NCBI RefSeq assembly: GCF_024519285.1
Contig: NZ_JAMZCY010000008.1
Coordinates: 248,001 to 312,000, forward strand
Source: Cohnella sp. WQ 127256
GTDB taxonomy: Bacteria > Bacillota > Bacilli > Paenibacillales > Paenibacillaceae
Length of the DNA: 64,000 nt
Direction: 5' to 3'
A model generated the notes under the pieces. It was not told the origin of the DNA and ran no database searches. It was given only the letters and a program-made list of their open reading frames with translations. Positions 1 through 9,186 of this stretch are shown here, one piece after another. Position numbers and translations under genes: made by a program. Each line of letters starts with the position of its first letter. Position 1 is the first letter of the stretch.

Positions 1-1
1 A

Positions 2-697
2 CCCGTCAAACACCGTTTCTATGAGGATACGCCCGTGCTGGGGGTTACGCGTGATGGGCATCTGGCGAAACAGAGAGAAAAGCAGTTTTTTGATCAAATC
101 CGGCTTGGGCAATGGGAGCAAGTCCGTTCGGACGTCATGGATTTCATTCGGTTATACGAGAATGAAGGTGCAGATCTGCTTCAGACGCAGCAACGTGTAT
201 TGGAGCTGCTTTGGATTGCTACGCGGGTGCTTATCGAAATGGGCTTCGAGACAGATACTCCGCTATATTCCTTTCAAGCACAGGATTACCGGCAGCTACG
301 TGCTGAATCGAGCTTCCTGCTCGACCAAATGCGACAGTCGTACATGGAGCATAATGATCGGCTTGAACCTGATACAATTCAGCAAATTAAGCATTATATT
401 ATCGAGCATTCGCACGAGGATATTACACTAGAAGCGATAGGGAAGAAAGTGAGCTTAAGCCCGTTCTACATCAGTAAAATGTTCAAAGAGCAAATCGGAG
501 TCAATTATATCGACTTTCTAACGGAATGCCGCATCGAAAAGGCCATTAAATTGATGGGCGATCCAGAAAAAAGCTTGAAAGAAATTACATACGAGGTCGG
601 CTACAACGATCCTAACTATTTCAGCAAGGTGTTCAAAAAAATGTGTGATGCCTCACCAACGGAGTACAGGAAGACGCTCCTTGGCAAGAAAGGTTGA
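2..697 (+). CDS. YesN-type response regulator, C-terminal part (5' truncated by window edge)
   Basis: The reading frame is open from base 2, so the true start lies before the window. The visible 231 codons hold a helical linker (first ~120 residues) and a C-terminal AraC-type DNA-binding domain with two helix-turn-helix units: the first around residues VSLSPFYISKMFKEQ, the second ending in the signature GYNDPNYFSKVFKK and SPTEYRK. This architecture is typical of the AraC-output response regulators (YesN family) that pair with a sensor kinase and control sugar transporters in Paenibacillus. The receiver domain would lie upstream and cannot be seen. The next gene, 37 bases downstream on the same strand, encodes a sugar-binding lipoprotein, which supports a role in sugar sensing. 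The internal start at base 35 is only an in-frame GTG and is not taken as real. Confidence 0.85.
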   Translation, partial: PVKHRFYEDTPVLGVTRDGHLAKQREKQFFDQIRLGQWEQVRSDVMDFIRLYENEGADLLQTQQRVLELLWIATRVLIEMGFETDTPLYSFQAQDYRQLRAESSFLLDQMRQSYMEHNDRLEPDTIQQIKHYIIEHSHEDITLEAIGKKVSLSPFYISKMFKEQIGVNYIDFLTECRIEKAIKLMGDPEKSLKEITYEVGYNDPNYFSKVFKKMCDASPTEYRKTLLGKKG

Positions 698-734
698 CGG
701 TTGATCCTACTCAGCTGATAAGGAGGCTAAGCCA

Positions 735-1844
735 ATGAAACGGAGCTTTATGCAACTTAAGCATATCGTGCTTGCTCTGGCGTTGATCTGTGTTGTCTCT
801 GCCTGTAACGGCAATGGAGAGCTAAAGAGTACCCAGGAGCCCATAATGTCAGCTAACTCGTCGCTTCAATCCGATTCAGGTGGTGGTCTCGCACCGGTCG
901 GTGATAAGATCAAAATCGGCTTCTCCATGGACACGTTATTGGAGGAGCGTTGGCTAAAGGACAAGGATCTATTCAAAGCGGCAGTGGAAGCGTTGGGCGC
1001 GGAAGTGATTATTATGGCGGCTAACGGGGATGATGCGAAGCAAATCTCGCAAGCTGAAACCTTGATTGGGCAAGGCATTGACATCCTCGTTGTTGTTCCC
1101 CATAACGCTGAGGCGACCGCGGTCATTGTCAAGAAGGCTCATTCGGTCGGGATTAAGGTAGTCGCCTACGATCGTTTGATCAAAAACGCAGACATCGATT
1201 TGTACGTTTCCTTCGACAATGAGAAGGTGGGGGAGCTGCAAGCGGAAGCGATCACGAAATTGGTGCCCAGAGGCAAATACGTATATATTGGGGGGGCAGA
1301 TACGGATAACAACGCCCACCTATTCAAAAAGGGTGTATTCAATATCATTCAGCCGATGATCGATAAAGGGGACATCCGGGTTGTATACGACCAGTGGGCT
1401 AAGGACTGGACGCCCGTTAACGCATTAGCGAATATGAAAGCTGCGTTAAGTGCAAACGATAATCGGGTTGATGCAGTCATTGCCGCGAATGATGCGACAG
1501 CGGGGGGCGTCATTCAGGCACTTACGGCGCAAGGACTCGCAGGTAAGATTCCAGTTGCTGGGCAAGATGCGGAGCTTGCGGCGGCGCAACGAATCGTCGA
1601 AGGTACGCAGACGATGACCGTATACAAGCCGATTAAGGCACTCGCCGAGAAAGCGGCTGAGCTTGCGGTCAAGCTGGCTAAGGGAGAGAACGCTGGCACA
1701 GACAGAAAAGTGAACAATGGGAAAATCGAAGTGCCATCGGTGCTCCTCTTACCGATCGCCGTCGATAAGTTCAATATCGACGAGACAATAATCGCGGATG
1801 GCTTCCATTCGAGGGAAGACGTGTATAAGAACGTGGAGAAATAG
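735..1844 (+). CDS. XylF/ChvE-like sugar-binding lipoprotein
   Basis: A 369-residue periplasmic-binding-protein type 1 subunit for a sugar ABC transporter or a sensor. The N-terminus is a lipoprotein signal: basic start, hydrophobic stretch, lipobox VSAC with Cys24 as the lipidation site, then a Ser/Gly-rich linker. From about residue 58 the fold has the XylF family hallmarks: an IGFSMDTLLEERW start, the KVVAYDRLI hinge motif, IGGADTDNNAHL, AVIAANDATAGG and VAGQDAE. Start ATG at 735 follows AAGGAGG at 720-726. No ATPase or permease follows: a terminator lies right behind the gene. With the upstream regulator this looks like the sensing arm of a kinase/regulator/binding-protein set. The exact ligand (xylose, galactose, arabinose or other) cannot be told from sequence. 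Confidence 0.88.
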   Translation: MKRSFMQLKHIVLALALICVVSACNGNGELKSTQEPIMSANSSLQSDSGGGLAPVGDKIKIGFSMDTLLEERWLKDKDLFKAAVEALGAEVIIMAANGDDAKQISQAETLIGQGIDILVVVPHNAEATAVIVKKAHSVGIKVVAYDRLIKNADIDLYVSFDNEKVGELQAEAITKLVPRGKYVYIGGADTDNNAHLFKKGVFNIIQPMIDKGDIRVVYDQWAKDWTPVNALANMKAALSANDNRVDAVIAANDATAGGVIQALTAQGLAGKIPVAGQDAELAAAQRIVEGTQTMTVYKPIKALAEKAAELAVKLAKGENAGTDRKVNNGKIEVPSVLLLPIAVDKFNIDETIIADGFHSREDVYKNVEK

Positions 1845-1859
1845 AAGGACTAAAATAAG

Positions 1860-1904
1860 AGACTGTCGTAGAAGGTCGATTCAGACTTTATACGACAGTC
1901 TTTT
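1860..1904. terminator. Rho-independent terminator, probably bidirectional
   Basis: An 11-base perfect inverted repeat AGACTGTCGTA (1860-1870) and TACGACAGTCT (1891-1901) is followed by TTTT. It lies between two convergent genes and could end both. Confidence 0.8.
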
Positions 1905-1919
1905 GTGCGCTTAACGGCC

Positions 1920-2600
1920 TTATAGCGTATCCGCCAACGACGAGAGAAGAGCTCGAAGACGAACCGGGATTTCCTCTCTCAGTTGCCCCCATGAGACGAA
2001 AATTTCCGGGTCCCACTCAAGCCGCTCGTATTCGAAGGAAGGCTTAAAGCAGTATTGCTTCAAACAGAGTTCGGAAAGCCTATCGTCGTCTTCTCCGGTT
2101 TTAATTTCCCCTCGGAACATCTCAGGCTCTAGGAGGCCGTCCTTGCCGGCTTCTTCCATACAGCAAGATTCCACGTTGGGTAGCAGATGGAATAGCTCAG
2201 CTATAGGCGACATCGCATGTTTCCCAGGCTGGGAGAATAGCTTGACGCGCCCCTCATTGGTTACATTGCTTCGATCCCGGAGCAGCCCGACGAGATAGTG
2301 TCCATGATAGCTACACTCGCAATGGACAACCTCTCCCTCATGTCCAATGTACACCCATACATGCTCAAGCTCGTACAGATGCTGAATGTCGTAATCCCAA
2401 TAGATCGCGTATTCGATGGCCATAGCGACGCGATCAGGATCGATTTTAATGGTACGGTCGAACGAGAGGGAAGATGCCGTTTCTTCAAACACGGTGATCC
2501 CAACGCGAATCGGCTTGAACGGCTCTCTTACGTCAAAGTAGAGATCGGGAGCGTAGCGGAAAGCGGCTTCCAAATGCGGGCTTGAGGCGGGTTGTTGCAT
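1920..2600 (-). CDS. Conserved-looking protein of unknown function
   Basis: A 226-residue soluble protein, not recognised. The start is set at the ATG at 2600 because its mRNA reads AGGAGGAGTTTGACG directly before it; the longer frame to 2639 has no such site. There is no signal peptide or membrane segment. The sequence is acidic and rich in aromatic residues, with FDVREPFKPIRVGITVFEE, a central WDYDIQHLYELEHVWVYIG stretch and a CECSYHGHYL segment with two Cys and two His, plus CCMEE further on, so metal binding is conceivable but unproven. It is divergent from the iol operon, and the gap carries the iol operators, so shared control by the inositol regulator is possible. It converges on the sugar-binding lipoprotein gene through a shared terminator. 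Confidence 0.7.
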   Translation of the reverse strand: MQQPASSPHLEAAFRYAPDLYFDVREPFKPIRVGITVFEETASSLSFDRTIKIDPDRVAMAIEYAIYWDYDIQHLYELEHVWVYIGHEGEVVHCECSYHGHYLVGLLRDRSNVTNEGRVKLFSQPGKHAMSPIAELFHLLPNVESCCMEEAGKDGLLEPEMFRGEIKTGEDDDRLSELCLKQYCFKPSFEYERLEWDPEIFVSWGQLREEIPVRLRALLSSLADTL

Positions 2601-2661
2601 CGTCAAACTCCTCCTAAATAAATAATGATTGCTTTTCATTCGATTATATAGTAAAAATTAA

Positions 2662-2689
2662 TTAAGCGCTTCACTTATTAATATATAAT
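2662..2689 (+). promoter_or_regulatory. Putative sigma-A promoter of the iol operon
   Basis: A perfect -10 box TATAAT (2684-2689) lies 16 bases after a weak -35 TTAAGC (2662-2667). The -35 overlaps the upstream AAGCGCTT palindrome, the position expected for repression by steric block. Confidence 0.55.
2664..2671. promoter_or_regulatory. Operator O1 of the iol operon (AAGCGCTT)
   Basis: Palindrome AAGCGCTT, preceded by TT. The same core recurs 58 bases downstream (centre to centre). The central-CG palindrome is typical of LacI/GalR-family operators, and such a regulator gene closes this gene cluster. Confidence 0.6.
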
Positions 2690-2703
2690 ACTTTTTAGTA
2701 AAA

Positions 2704-2718
2704 TGAAAGCGTTGTACA
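2704..2718 (+). promoter_or_regulatory. Possible cre (CcpA) site
   Basis: TGAAAGCGTTGTACA resembles the catabolite-responsive element consensus TGWAANCGNTNWCA with deviations at its end. It sits in the leader of iolD just before the second operator, so it could mediate catabolite repression, or simply be part of the repressor site. Confidence 0.35.
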
Positions 2719-2719
2719 T

Positions 2720-2731
2720 TTAAGCGCTTAA
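2720..2731. promoter_or_regulatory. Operator O2 of the iol operon (TTAAGCGCTTAA)
   Basis: A perfect 12-base palindrome, TTAAGCGCTTAA, directly upstream of the iolD ribosome binding site and 58 bases from O1. Two spaced copies suggest cooperative or looping repression by the downstream LacI-type regulator. Confidence 0.65.
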
Positions 2732-2751
2732 TGTTTAACAAGGAGGACCTC

Positions 2752-4617
2752 ATGAATACGATCCGGTTAACAATGGCGCAAGCTTTAGTAAAGTTTCTGG
2801 ACAATCAATATGTATCTGTAGAAGGTATAGAGACGAAATTCGTCGCTGGGGTGATGGGCATCTTCGGCCATGGCAATGTGACTGGCATCGGCGAGGCGCT
2901 TGAGAGAAGCCCCGGCGGTCTGACTTTCGTGCAAGGCAAGAACGAGCAAGGGATGACCCATGCGGCCATCGCTTTCGCAAAGCAGAAGCGTCGAACGCAA
3001 ATTTACGCTTGTACGTCGTCGATCGGCCCGGGAGCGTTGAATATGGTGACCGCGGCTGGAACGGCGACGGTCAATCGCATTCCGCTGCTGCTGCTTCCCG
3101 GAGATAACTTCGCCTCAAGGCAGCCGGACCCGGTGCTACAACAGCTCGAGGCGGGTCACGATTATACGATTGCGGCTACGGATTGTTTTAAGCCGGTGAG
3201 CAAGTATTGGGATCGAATCGTCAGACCGGAACAGCTTATGAGTGCGGCGCTGAATGCGATGCGGGTGCTGACGGACTCGGCAGAGACGGGAGCGGTAACG
3301 CTTGCCCTCCCTCAGGACGTACAGGCGGAAGCCTACGATTACCCTTTAGACTTCTTTAAGAAGCGAGTGTTCGTCCTTGAACGACAATTGCCTTCGGCCG
3401 AAGCGTTGGGTAGAGCGGTCGAAGCCGCGAAAGCGAAGCGCAGACCGCTGATCATTGCCGGGGGAGGCGTTCAGTATTCCGGAGCGAATGCGGAGCTGGC
3501 GGCTTTCGCCGAGAAGCTTGGTGTTCCGGTTGCCGAGACGCAAGCCGGCAAAGGGGCGATGCGCTGGGATCATCCTCTTAATGTAGGAGGCATCGGGGTG
3601 ACCGGCGGTCTCGCCGCGAACCGATTAGCCAAGGAAGCGGATTTGATCATCGGTATCGGCACTCGGTACTCCGATTTCACGACGGCTTCCAAGTCCGCTT
3701 TCCTCCAAGAGGGCGCACTATTCATTAATATTAACGTCAACAGGGCGGATGCCGGCAAGCTTGAGGGGATTTCTCTTTGCGGCGATGCACGCGAGACGAT
3801 TCGATTGTTGGGCGAGAAGCTAGAACAAGCTGGATATACGACGGCCTATGGCGACGGAGAGATTGCGAAGCTGAAGGCTGAGTGGGATCAAGAGGTTGAT
3901 CGGCTTTACGCGCTTGAACGTGAAGACGGATTGGCACAGACGCGCGCGCTCGGCATTATCAACGAGACAATCGGAGAAGAGGCAGTCATCGTTTGCGCCG
4001 CCGGAAGCCTTCCGGGCGATCTCCAACGGTTATGGCGAGTTGGACAGCCTAGAGGCTATCATCTCGAATACGGCTTTTCCTGCATGGGCTACGAGGTCAG
4101 CGGCGCGTTTGGCGTTGCGCTCGCGGAACCGCGGCGCGATGTGTATGCGTTTGCGGGCGACGGTAGCTACTTAATGCTTCATTCCGAGCTCATCACGAGC
4201 TTGCAGGAAAGAAGGAAGATGACGGTGCTGCTGTTCGATAACCACGGCTTCCAGTGCATTCACAACTTGCAGCGAGGGAACGGTAGCGACGGCTTCGGCA
4301 ACGAATTCCGCTATCGCGAATCGGACACGGGTCGCTATACCGGAGTTCCGTTGCAGATTGATTTCGCCGCTCATGCCCGTAGCCTAGGGGCTGCTTCCTA
4401 TAAGGCGGGTACCGCTGAGGAACTGCGAGAAGCACTGCGTCTGGCGAAAAACGAGAAACGGACAACATTGATTGAGATATCCGTACTACCGGGAACGAAT
4501 ACGGACGGTTATGAGTCGTGGTGGAACGTCGGCGTGCCAGCTGTGTCGACGAGCGACAAAGTGACGCTGGCGCATGAACAGATGAACGAACGCATTCAAC
4601 AAGCGAAAGCTTACTAA
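2752..4617 (+). CDS. iolD: 3D-(3,5/4)-trihydroxycyclohexane-1,2-dione hydrolase (IolD)
   Basis: A 621-residue thiamine-diphosphate enzyme of the acetohydroxyacid-synthase superfamily. In inositol catabolism IolD opens the ring of THcHDO to give 5-deoxy-glucuronate. Visible family features are the N-terminal pyrimidine-binding domain (GVMGIFGHGNVTGIGEAL, then the strongly conserved MTHAAIAFAKQ), the middle domain, and the C-terminal PP domain with the GDGSYLMLHSEL...LLFDNHG motif that binds the cofactor through Mg2+. Length fits the family. Start ATG at 2752 is chosen because AAGGAGG lies at 2740-2746; the frame extends to an ATG at 2731 that overlaps the operator and lacks a binding site. It is the first gene of iolD-E-C-A-G-B and lies 25 bases before iolE. 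Confidence 0.95.
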   Translation: MNTIRLTMAQALVKFLDNQYVSVEGIETKFVAGVMGIFGHGNVTGIGEALERSPGGLTFVQGKNEQGMTHAAIAFAKQKRRTQIYACTSSIGPGALNMVTAAGTATVNRIPLLLLPGDNFASRQPDPVLQQLEAGHDYTIAATDCFKPVSKYWDRIVRPEQLMSAALNAMRVLTDSAETGAVTLALPQDVQAEAYDYPLDFFKKRVFVLERQLPSAEALGRAVEAAKAKRRPLIIAGGGVQYSGANAELAAFAEKLGVPVAETQAGKGAMRWDHPLNVGGIGVTGGLAANRLAKEADLIIGIGTRYSDFTTASKSAFLQEGALFININVNRADAGKLEGISLCGDARETIRLLGEKLEQAGYTTAYGDGEIAKLKAEWDQEVDRLYALEREDGLAQTRALGIINETIGEEAVIVCAAGSLPGDLQRLWRVGQPRGYHLEYGFSCMGYEVSGAFGVALAEPRRDVYAFAGDGSYLMLHSELITSLQERRKMTVLLFDNHGFQCIHNLQRGNGSDGFGNEFRYRESDTGRYTGVPLQIDFAAHARSLGAASYKAGTAEELREALRLAKNEKRTTLIEISVLPGTNTDGYESWWNVGVPAVSTSDKVTLAHEQMNERIQQAKAY

Positions 4618-4642
4618 ATATATGGCTTGGGAGGAAGACACG

Positions 4643-5560
4643 ATGGCTTTGTTTCCTTTTCGCCTAGGCGTCCATCCGATCAATTGGGTCGGAGAAGATG
4701 TGAAGGAGCATGGGGACGACACGACGTACGAACGAATTATGGACGATATTCAGTCGCTCGGACTGACAGGAACCGAGATGGGGAGGAAGTTTCCAGCTGA
4801 CATCGTCTTGTTGAAGCGGGAGCTGGCGAAGCGCAACATTCAGCTCGTCTCCCAATGGAAATCCGTATTGTTCTCCGATCCAACTTACCGAGAGCAAGAG
4901 CTGGAAGCTTTCAGGCAGCATGCGAGGTTTCTGCAGGAAATGGGCAGCAAGGTAATCAGCACATGCGAGGTAGGCGGTTCGTTGCACTTTGATCCGCGTC
5001 GTACGCCGCTCGAACGGGAAATCATTCCACTGGATGAAGAGGGCTGGACCTCTCTGGTCGAAGGGCTGAATGCGGCCGGATGCATCGCTAAGGAATACGG
5101 ATTGAAGCTCACCTATCATCATCATGGCGGTACAGTCGTCGAGAGTCCGGCGGAGATCGACAAGCTGATGGAGCTGACCGATCCGGAAGTGGTGTACCTG
5201 CTGTTCGACACGGGACATGCGCTGTATGGCGGAGCCGATCCGTTAACGTTGCTTCGGAAGCATTACGATCGTATCGCCTACGTTCACCTTAAGGACGTAA
5301 GGGAAGCGAAGCTGGAGCAAGCGAAAGCCGAAGGATCGGATTTCGTGACTTGTATCCGGAATGGTGTGTTCACCGTTCCTGGAGACGGCCACATCGATTT
5401 TCGGCCTATCGTGCAGGAACTCATCGACCGAGGGTATAACGGCTGGGCGCTGCTCGAAGGCGAGCAAGATCCGGCAGAGCATCCGGCACGAGATTATGCG
5501 GCCCGGGCGCTTGACTACTTAAGTTCGTTGCTCCCGGAGCAAGAAGGAGAACGCGCATGA
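4643..5560 (+). CDS. iolE: Inosose dehydratase (IolE)
   Basis: A 305-residue TIM-barrel protein of the AP-endonuclease-2/xylose-isomerase-like superfamily. IolE dehydrates scyllo-inosose to the trione substrate of IolD. The sequence starts LGVHPINW, the usual IolE opening, and carries the metal-site segments KLTYHHHGGTVVE, YLLFDTGHALYGG, YVHLKDVR, GDGHIDFRPI and ALLEGEQDP. Start ATG at 4643 follows GGGAGGA at 4630-4636; the upstream ATG at 4622 lacks a site. The last four bases overlap the iolC start (ATGA), so the two are translationally coupled. Confidence 0.94.
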   Translation: MALFPFRLGVHPINWVGEDVKEHGDDTTYERIMDDIQSLGLTGTEMGRKFPADIVLLKRELAKRNIQLVSQWKSVLFSDPTYREQELEAFRQHARFLQEMGSKVISTCEVGGSLHFDPRRTPLEREIIPLDEEGWTSLVEGLNAAGCIAKEYGLKLTYHHHGGTVVESPAEIDKLMELTDPEVVYLLFDTGHALYGGADPLTLLRKHYDRIAYVHLKDVREAKLEQAKAEGSDFVTCIRNGVFTVPGDGHIDFRPIVQELIDRGYNGWALLEGEQDPAEHPARDYAARALDYLSSLLPEQEGERA

Positions 5561-6585
5561 CTGTATCTACGTCCTCGAAAGCATCGATATTCCCGACCGG
5601 GAGAAAGTTCGATTTTACTGCGATCGGAAGATTGTGCATCGACTTGAATGCAAACGAGATCAATCGTCCGATGGAACAGACGACAACGTTCACGAAGTAT
5701 GTCGGCGGCTCGCCCGCGAACATCGCGATCGGCATGAGCCGGCTCGGTCGAAGCATCGCCTTCATCGGCAAAATCGCCGACGATCAGATGGGACGTTTCA
5801 TCCGCGATTATTTGCACAGCAACGGCATCGACGACGGCAACGTTGTGACAGATCGGACGGGGGCGGTTACTGGGCTTGCGTTCACGGAGATTAAGAGTCC
5901 TTCCGAGTGCAGCATTCTGATGTACCGGGATAACGTCGCCGATCTGAAGCTCAGTCCGCTAGAAGTGAAAGAGGAACTGATCGCCGCGAGTCAAGCACTG
6001 CTGATCTCAGGCACGGCGCTTGCGGCGAGCCCTTCGCGGGAAGCGGTGTTCGTCGCGCTGGACTACGCCCGCAAGCATGGCACGACGGTTATTTTCGACA
6101 TCGACTATCGGCCGTACACGTGGGTATCATCCGAAGAGACGGCGATCTACTACAATCTGGCCGCGGAGAAAAGCAATATTATAATCGGTACGAGAGAAGA
6201 ATTCGATGCCATGGAGAAATTTGAGCAGAATCCGGAGCGAAGCGATCGGTACACAGCCTCCAAGTGGTTCAGCCATGCAGCGAAGCTCGTTATTATCAAG
6301 CATGGCAAAGAAGGCTCGATCGCTTACACGGAAGACGGACAGGAGCATCGGGCTAAGTCGTACCCTGCTAAAGTCGTTAAAACTTTCGGAGCGGGCGATT
6401 CTTATGCCGCAGGATTCATCCACGGCCTGATGTCCGGCTGGTCGGTAGTGAAGAGCATGGCGTTCGGCAGCGCAGCCGCTAGCATAGTCATCTCCAGTCA
6501 TAGCTGCTCGGATGCAATGCCTACAGCAGATCAAGTGGAACATTACATGGAGCGCTGCGAGCGAGGAGAAATTACGGCTAACTGA
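5557..6585 (+). CDS. iolC: 5-dehydro-2-deoxygluconokinase (IolC)
   Basis: A 342-residue PfkB-family sugar kinase. IolC phosphorylates 5-dehydro-2-deoxygluconate (DKG). PfkB signature 1 appears as GGSPANIAIGMSRLG near residue 50. Signature 2, with the catalytic Asp, appears as TFGAGDSYAAGFIHG near residue 275. The substrate-lid segment DIDYRPYTW is typical of IolC. The start overlaps the iolE stop by four bases. No iolJ aldolase gene, which would split the phosphorylated product, is seen anywhere in the window. Confidence 0.94.
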   Translation: MTVSTSSKASIFPTGRKFDFTAIGRLCIDLNANEINRPMEQTTTFTKYVGGSPANIAIGMSRLGRSIAFIGKIADDQMGRFIRDYLHSNGIDDGNVVTDRTGAVTGLAFTEIKSPSECSILMYRDNVADLKLSPLEVKEELIAASQALLISGTALAASPSREAVFVALDYARKHGTTVIFDIDYRPYTWVSSEETAIYYNLAAEKSNIIIGTREEFDAMEKFEQNPERSDRYTASKWFSHAAKLVIIKHGKEGSIAYTEDGQEHRAKSYPAKVVKTFGAGDSYAAGFIHGLMSGWSVVKSMAFGSAAASIVISSHSCSDAMPTADQVEHYMERCERGEITAN

Positions 6586-6628
6586 AATCTGGCATCAAGT
6601 CTCATAGGAAACGGAGTGGACATACGCA

Positions 6629-8074
6629 ATGACCGCAACGCTTAAAAATTGGATCGGCGGAGAATGGGTCGCTTCTTCGACCGAATTTACAGAGAACGTG
6701 TACAATCCTGCAACGGAAGAAGTATTGGCCCAAATTCCGCTGTCTACGCAGGAGGACGTCGATAGGGCGGTTGCCGTGGCAAGCCAAGCTTTCGCTTCTT
6801 GGAGTAAGACGCCCGTTCCGCGCCGCGCTCGAGTGCTATTCAAATATCAGCAACTGCTCGTAGATCACTGGGAGGAACTTGCCCGACTCATTACGCTGGA
6901 GAACGGTAAAAGCCTCGGGGAAGCGCACGGGGAAGTGCTGCGCGGCATTGAATGCGTCGAGTTCGCCGCAGGTGCTCCGACGCTGATGATGGGCAAGCAA
7001 CTACCGGATATCGCTTCGAATCTGGAATCCGGCATGTATCGTTATCCCCTTGGCGTTGTCGGAGGGATTACGCCTTTTAACTTCCCGATGATGGTGCCGT
7101 GCTGGATGTTTCCGCTGGCAATCGCATGCGGTAATGCGTTTGTGCTTAAGCCTTCCGAGCGGACACCCTTGCTTGCGAATAGGTTAGCGGAGTTGTTCCA
7201 TGAAGCGGGCTTGCCAGCAGGGGTACTGAATATCGTGCATGGTGCGCATGACGTCGTGAACGGTATTCTGAAGCACCCGGATGTTAAGGCGATTTCCTTC
7301 GTCGGCTCTCAGCCGGTTGCGGAATACGTGTATACGACGGGAGCGGCGCACGGCAAACGCGTTCAAGCGTTGGCGGGGGCCAAAAACCACTCCATCGTTA
7401 TGCCCGACGCGGACCTGGATCTCACGGTCAAGGAAATTGTAAACGCAGCATTCGGCTCCGCAGGCGAGCGCTGTATGGCTTGCGCCGTCGTAGTCGCCGT
7501 CGGGGATGTAGGCGATGAGCTTGTCGCACGGTTATCCGCCGCTGCAGATCGAATCGCCATTGGTAACGGATTGGAGGAAGGAACGTTTCTTGGACCTGTC
7601 ATCCGGGAGTCGCATAAGGATAGAACGGTTCGCTACATTGAGAGCGGCGTTGCCGAGGGTGGCGTTCTCGTGAGAGACGGGCGCCAAGACGCTGCCGCGT
7701 TGGGAGAGGGCTATTTCCTCGGCCCAACGATCTTCGACCGGGTGGAAAGCCGAATGGCAATCGGGAAAGACGAAATATTCGCACCAGTGCTTTCCGTGAT
7801 GAGAGTCGATACGTTGGAAGAAGCTATCGTCGTAACGAACCGCTCGGAATTCGCCAACGGCGCCTGCCTGTTCACCGCTAGCGGTGCTAGCATGAGGCAA
7901 TTCCGTGAGACGATCGACGCGGGCATGTTGGGGATTAATCTAGGCGTACCCGCACCAATGGCGTTTTTCCCTTTCTCCGGGTATAAGAAATCATTTTACG
8001 GAGATTTGCATGCGAACGGCACGGACGGCGTTGAGTTCTATACCCGCAAAAAAATGGTAACCGCTCGTTGGTAA
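6629..8074 (+). CDS. iolA: Methylmalonate-semialdehyde dehydrogenase (IolA/MmsA)
   Basis: A 481-residue CoA-acylating aldehyde dehydrogenase, which in the iol pathway converts malonic semialdehyde to acetyl-CoA and CO2. Key features: NWIGGEWV start, the [10 protein letters not shown] segment, and the active-site loop [13 protein letters not shown] with the nucleophilic Cys282, a motif typical of MmsA-type enzymes. The usual catalytic Glu of hydrolytic aldehyde dehydrogenases is not expected in this subfamily. The gene lies 43 bases after iolC and 49 bases before iolG on the same strand. Confidence 0.93.
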   Translation: MTATLKNWIGGEWVASSTEFTENVYNPATEEVLAQIPLSTQEDVDRAVAVASQAFASWSKTPVPRRARVLFKYQQLLVDHWEELARLITLENGKSLGEAHGEVLRGIECVEFAAGAPTLMMGKQLPDIASNLESGMYRYPLGVVGGITPFNFPMMVPCWMFPLAIACGNAFVLKPSERTPLLANRLAELFHEAGLPAGVLNIVHGAHDVVNGILKHPDVKAISFVGSQPVAEYVYTTGAAHGKRVQALAGAKNHSIVMPDADLDLTVKEIVNAAFGSAGERCMACAVVVAVGDVGDELVARLSAAADRIAIGNGLEEGTFLGPVIRESHKDRTVRYIESGVAEGGVLVRDGRQDAAALGEGYFLGPTIFDRVESRMAIGKDEIFAPVLSVMRVDTLEEAIVVTNRSEFANGACLFTASGASMRQFRETIDAGMLGINLGVPAPMAFFPFSGYKKSFYGDLHANGTDGVEFYTRKKMVTARW

Positions 8075-8123
8075 TGACAAAGAAGAAGCATTTGCAGAAG
8101 TAGAATCAGGCTGGAGGAACGAC

Positions 8124-9182
8124 ATGAATAAAGTGAGGATCGGCATAATCGGCGCGGGGAGAATTGGGAAAATCCATGCCGACAATTTGAGAAGACATCC
8201 GCAGGCGGAAATCGTCGCGATCGGCGATCTATTCGCGGACGATGAATTGGTCGATTGGGCGAATGCAAGAGGAATCCCGGTCGTGACCAACGACAGCGAG
8301 GACATCATCAACAATCCGGATATCGACGTGGTGTTCATCTGTTCGTCCACGGACAGTCACGTCCCTCTGATCAAGCAGGCGGCTCGGAAGGGCAAACATA
8401 TTTTCTGCGAGAAACCGATCAGCATGGATATTCGGCAGACGGAAGAGGCGCTGGAGGAAGTCCGCCGCGCAGGCGTACAGCTGCAAGTCGGCTTTAACCG
8501 CAGATTTGATCATAACTTTAGAAGAGTGCGCGGGCATGTGGAAGCGGGAGCGATCGGCGAGGTGCAATTGATCAAGATTACATCGAGAGATCCGATCCCG
8601 CCGCCCGAAGACTACATCGAAGTGTCCGGGGGCATCTTCATGGATATGATGATCCACGACTTTGATATGGCCCGTTATTTGTCCGGAAGTGAGGTCGAGG
8701 AGGTATTCGCGCAAGGAGGCGTTCTTGTCGATCCGGCGTTCGCGAGATACGACGACATCGATACGGCGATTGTGACTCTGCGTTTCACGAACGGAGCGTT
8801 CGGTGTCATCGACTGCAGCCGCAAGGCGGTATACGGCTATGATCAGCGCGCCGAGGCGTTTGGCTCCAAAGGGGTGGCGACGGCAGACAACGATTATCCG
8901 AATACAGCAGTACTCAGCACCGAAGATGGTATCTGGAGGGATAAGCCGCCTCACTTCTTCTTAGAAAGATATAACGCGGCTTACGTTCTTGAGACCGAAC
9001 AATTCATCGATTGCGTGTTGAACGGAAGTGCCGTTCCAGTCAGTGGAGAAGACGGGTGGCAGGCGGAGAAAATCGCCTGGGCTGCCAAGCGTTCGTTGCA
9101 CGAGCGTCGGGTCGTCAAGCTGACGGAACTGGATGATCGGAATGAAGATGAGCTTGCTGAACGTCAGACTGAAGGGAGGTGA
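8124..9182 (+). CDS. iolG: Inositol 2-dehydrogenase (IolG)
   Basis: A 352-residue Gfo/Idh/MocA oxidoreductase that catalyses NAD-dependent oxidation of myo-inositol to scyllo-inosose, the first pathway step. The Rossmann fingerprint GIIGAGRIGKIHADN is at residues 6-20. The catalytic Lys is in EKPIS, and the catalytic Asp and His are in GGIFMDMMIHDFDMARYL. Start ATG follows GGAGGA closely. The stop codon overlaps the iolB binding site (AAGGGAGGTGA), so iolB is probably translationally coupled. Substrate choice within this family (myo-, scyllo- or chiro-inositol) cannot be settled from sequence, but the operon supports myo-inositol. Confidence 0.92.
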   Translation: MNKVRIGIIGAGRIGKIHADNLRRHPQAEIVAIGDLFADDELVDWANARGIPVVTNDSEDIINNPDIDVVFICSSTDSHVPLIKQAARKGKHIFCEKPISMDIRQTEEALEEVRRAGVQLQVGFNRRFDHNFRRVRGHVEAGAIGEVQLIKITSRDPIPPPEDYIEVSGGIFMDMMIHDFDMARYLSGSEVEEVFAQGGVLVDPAFARYDDIDTAIVTLRFTNGAFGVIDCSRKAVYGYDQRAEAFGSKGVATADNDYPNTAVLSTEDGIWRDKPPHFFLERYNAAYVLETEQFIDCVLNGSAVPVSGEDGWQAEKIAWAAKRSLHERRVVKLTELDDRNEDELAERQTEGR

Positions 9183-9186
9183 GACT

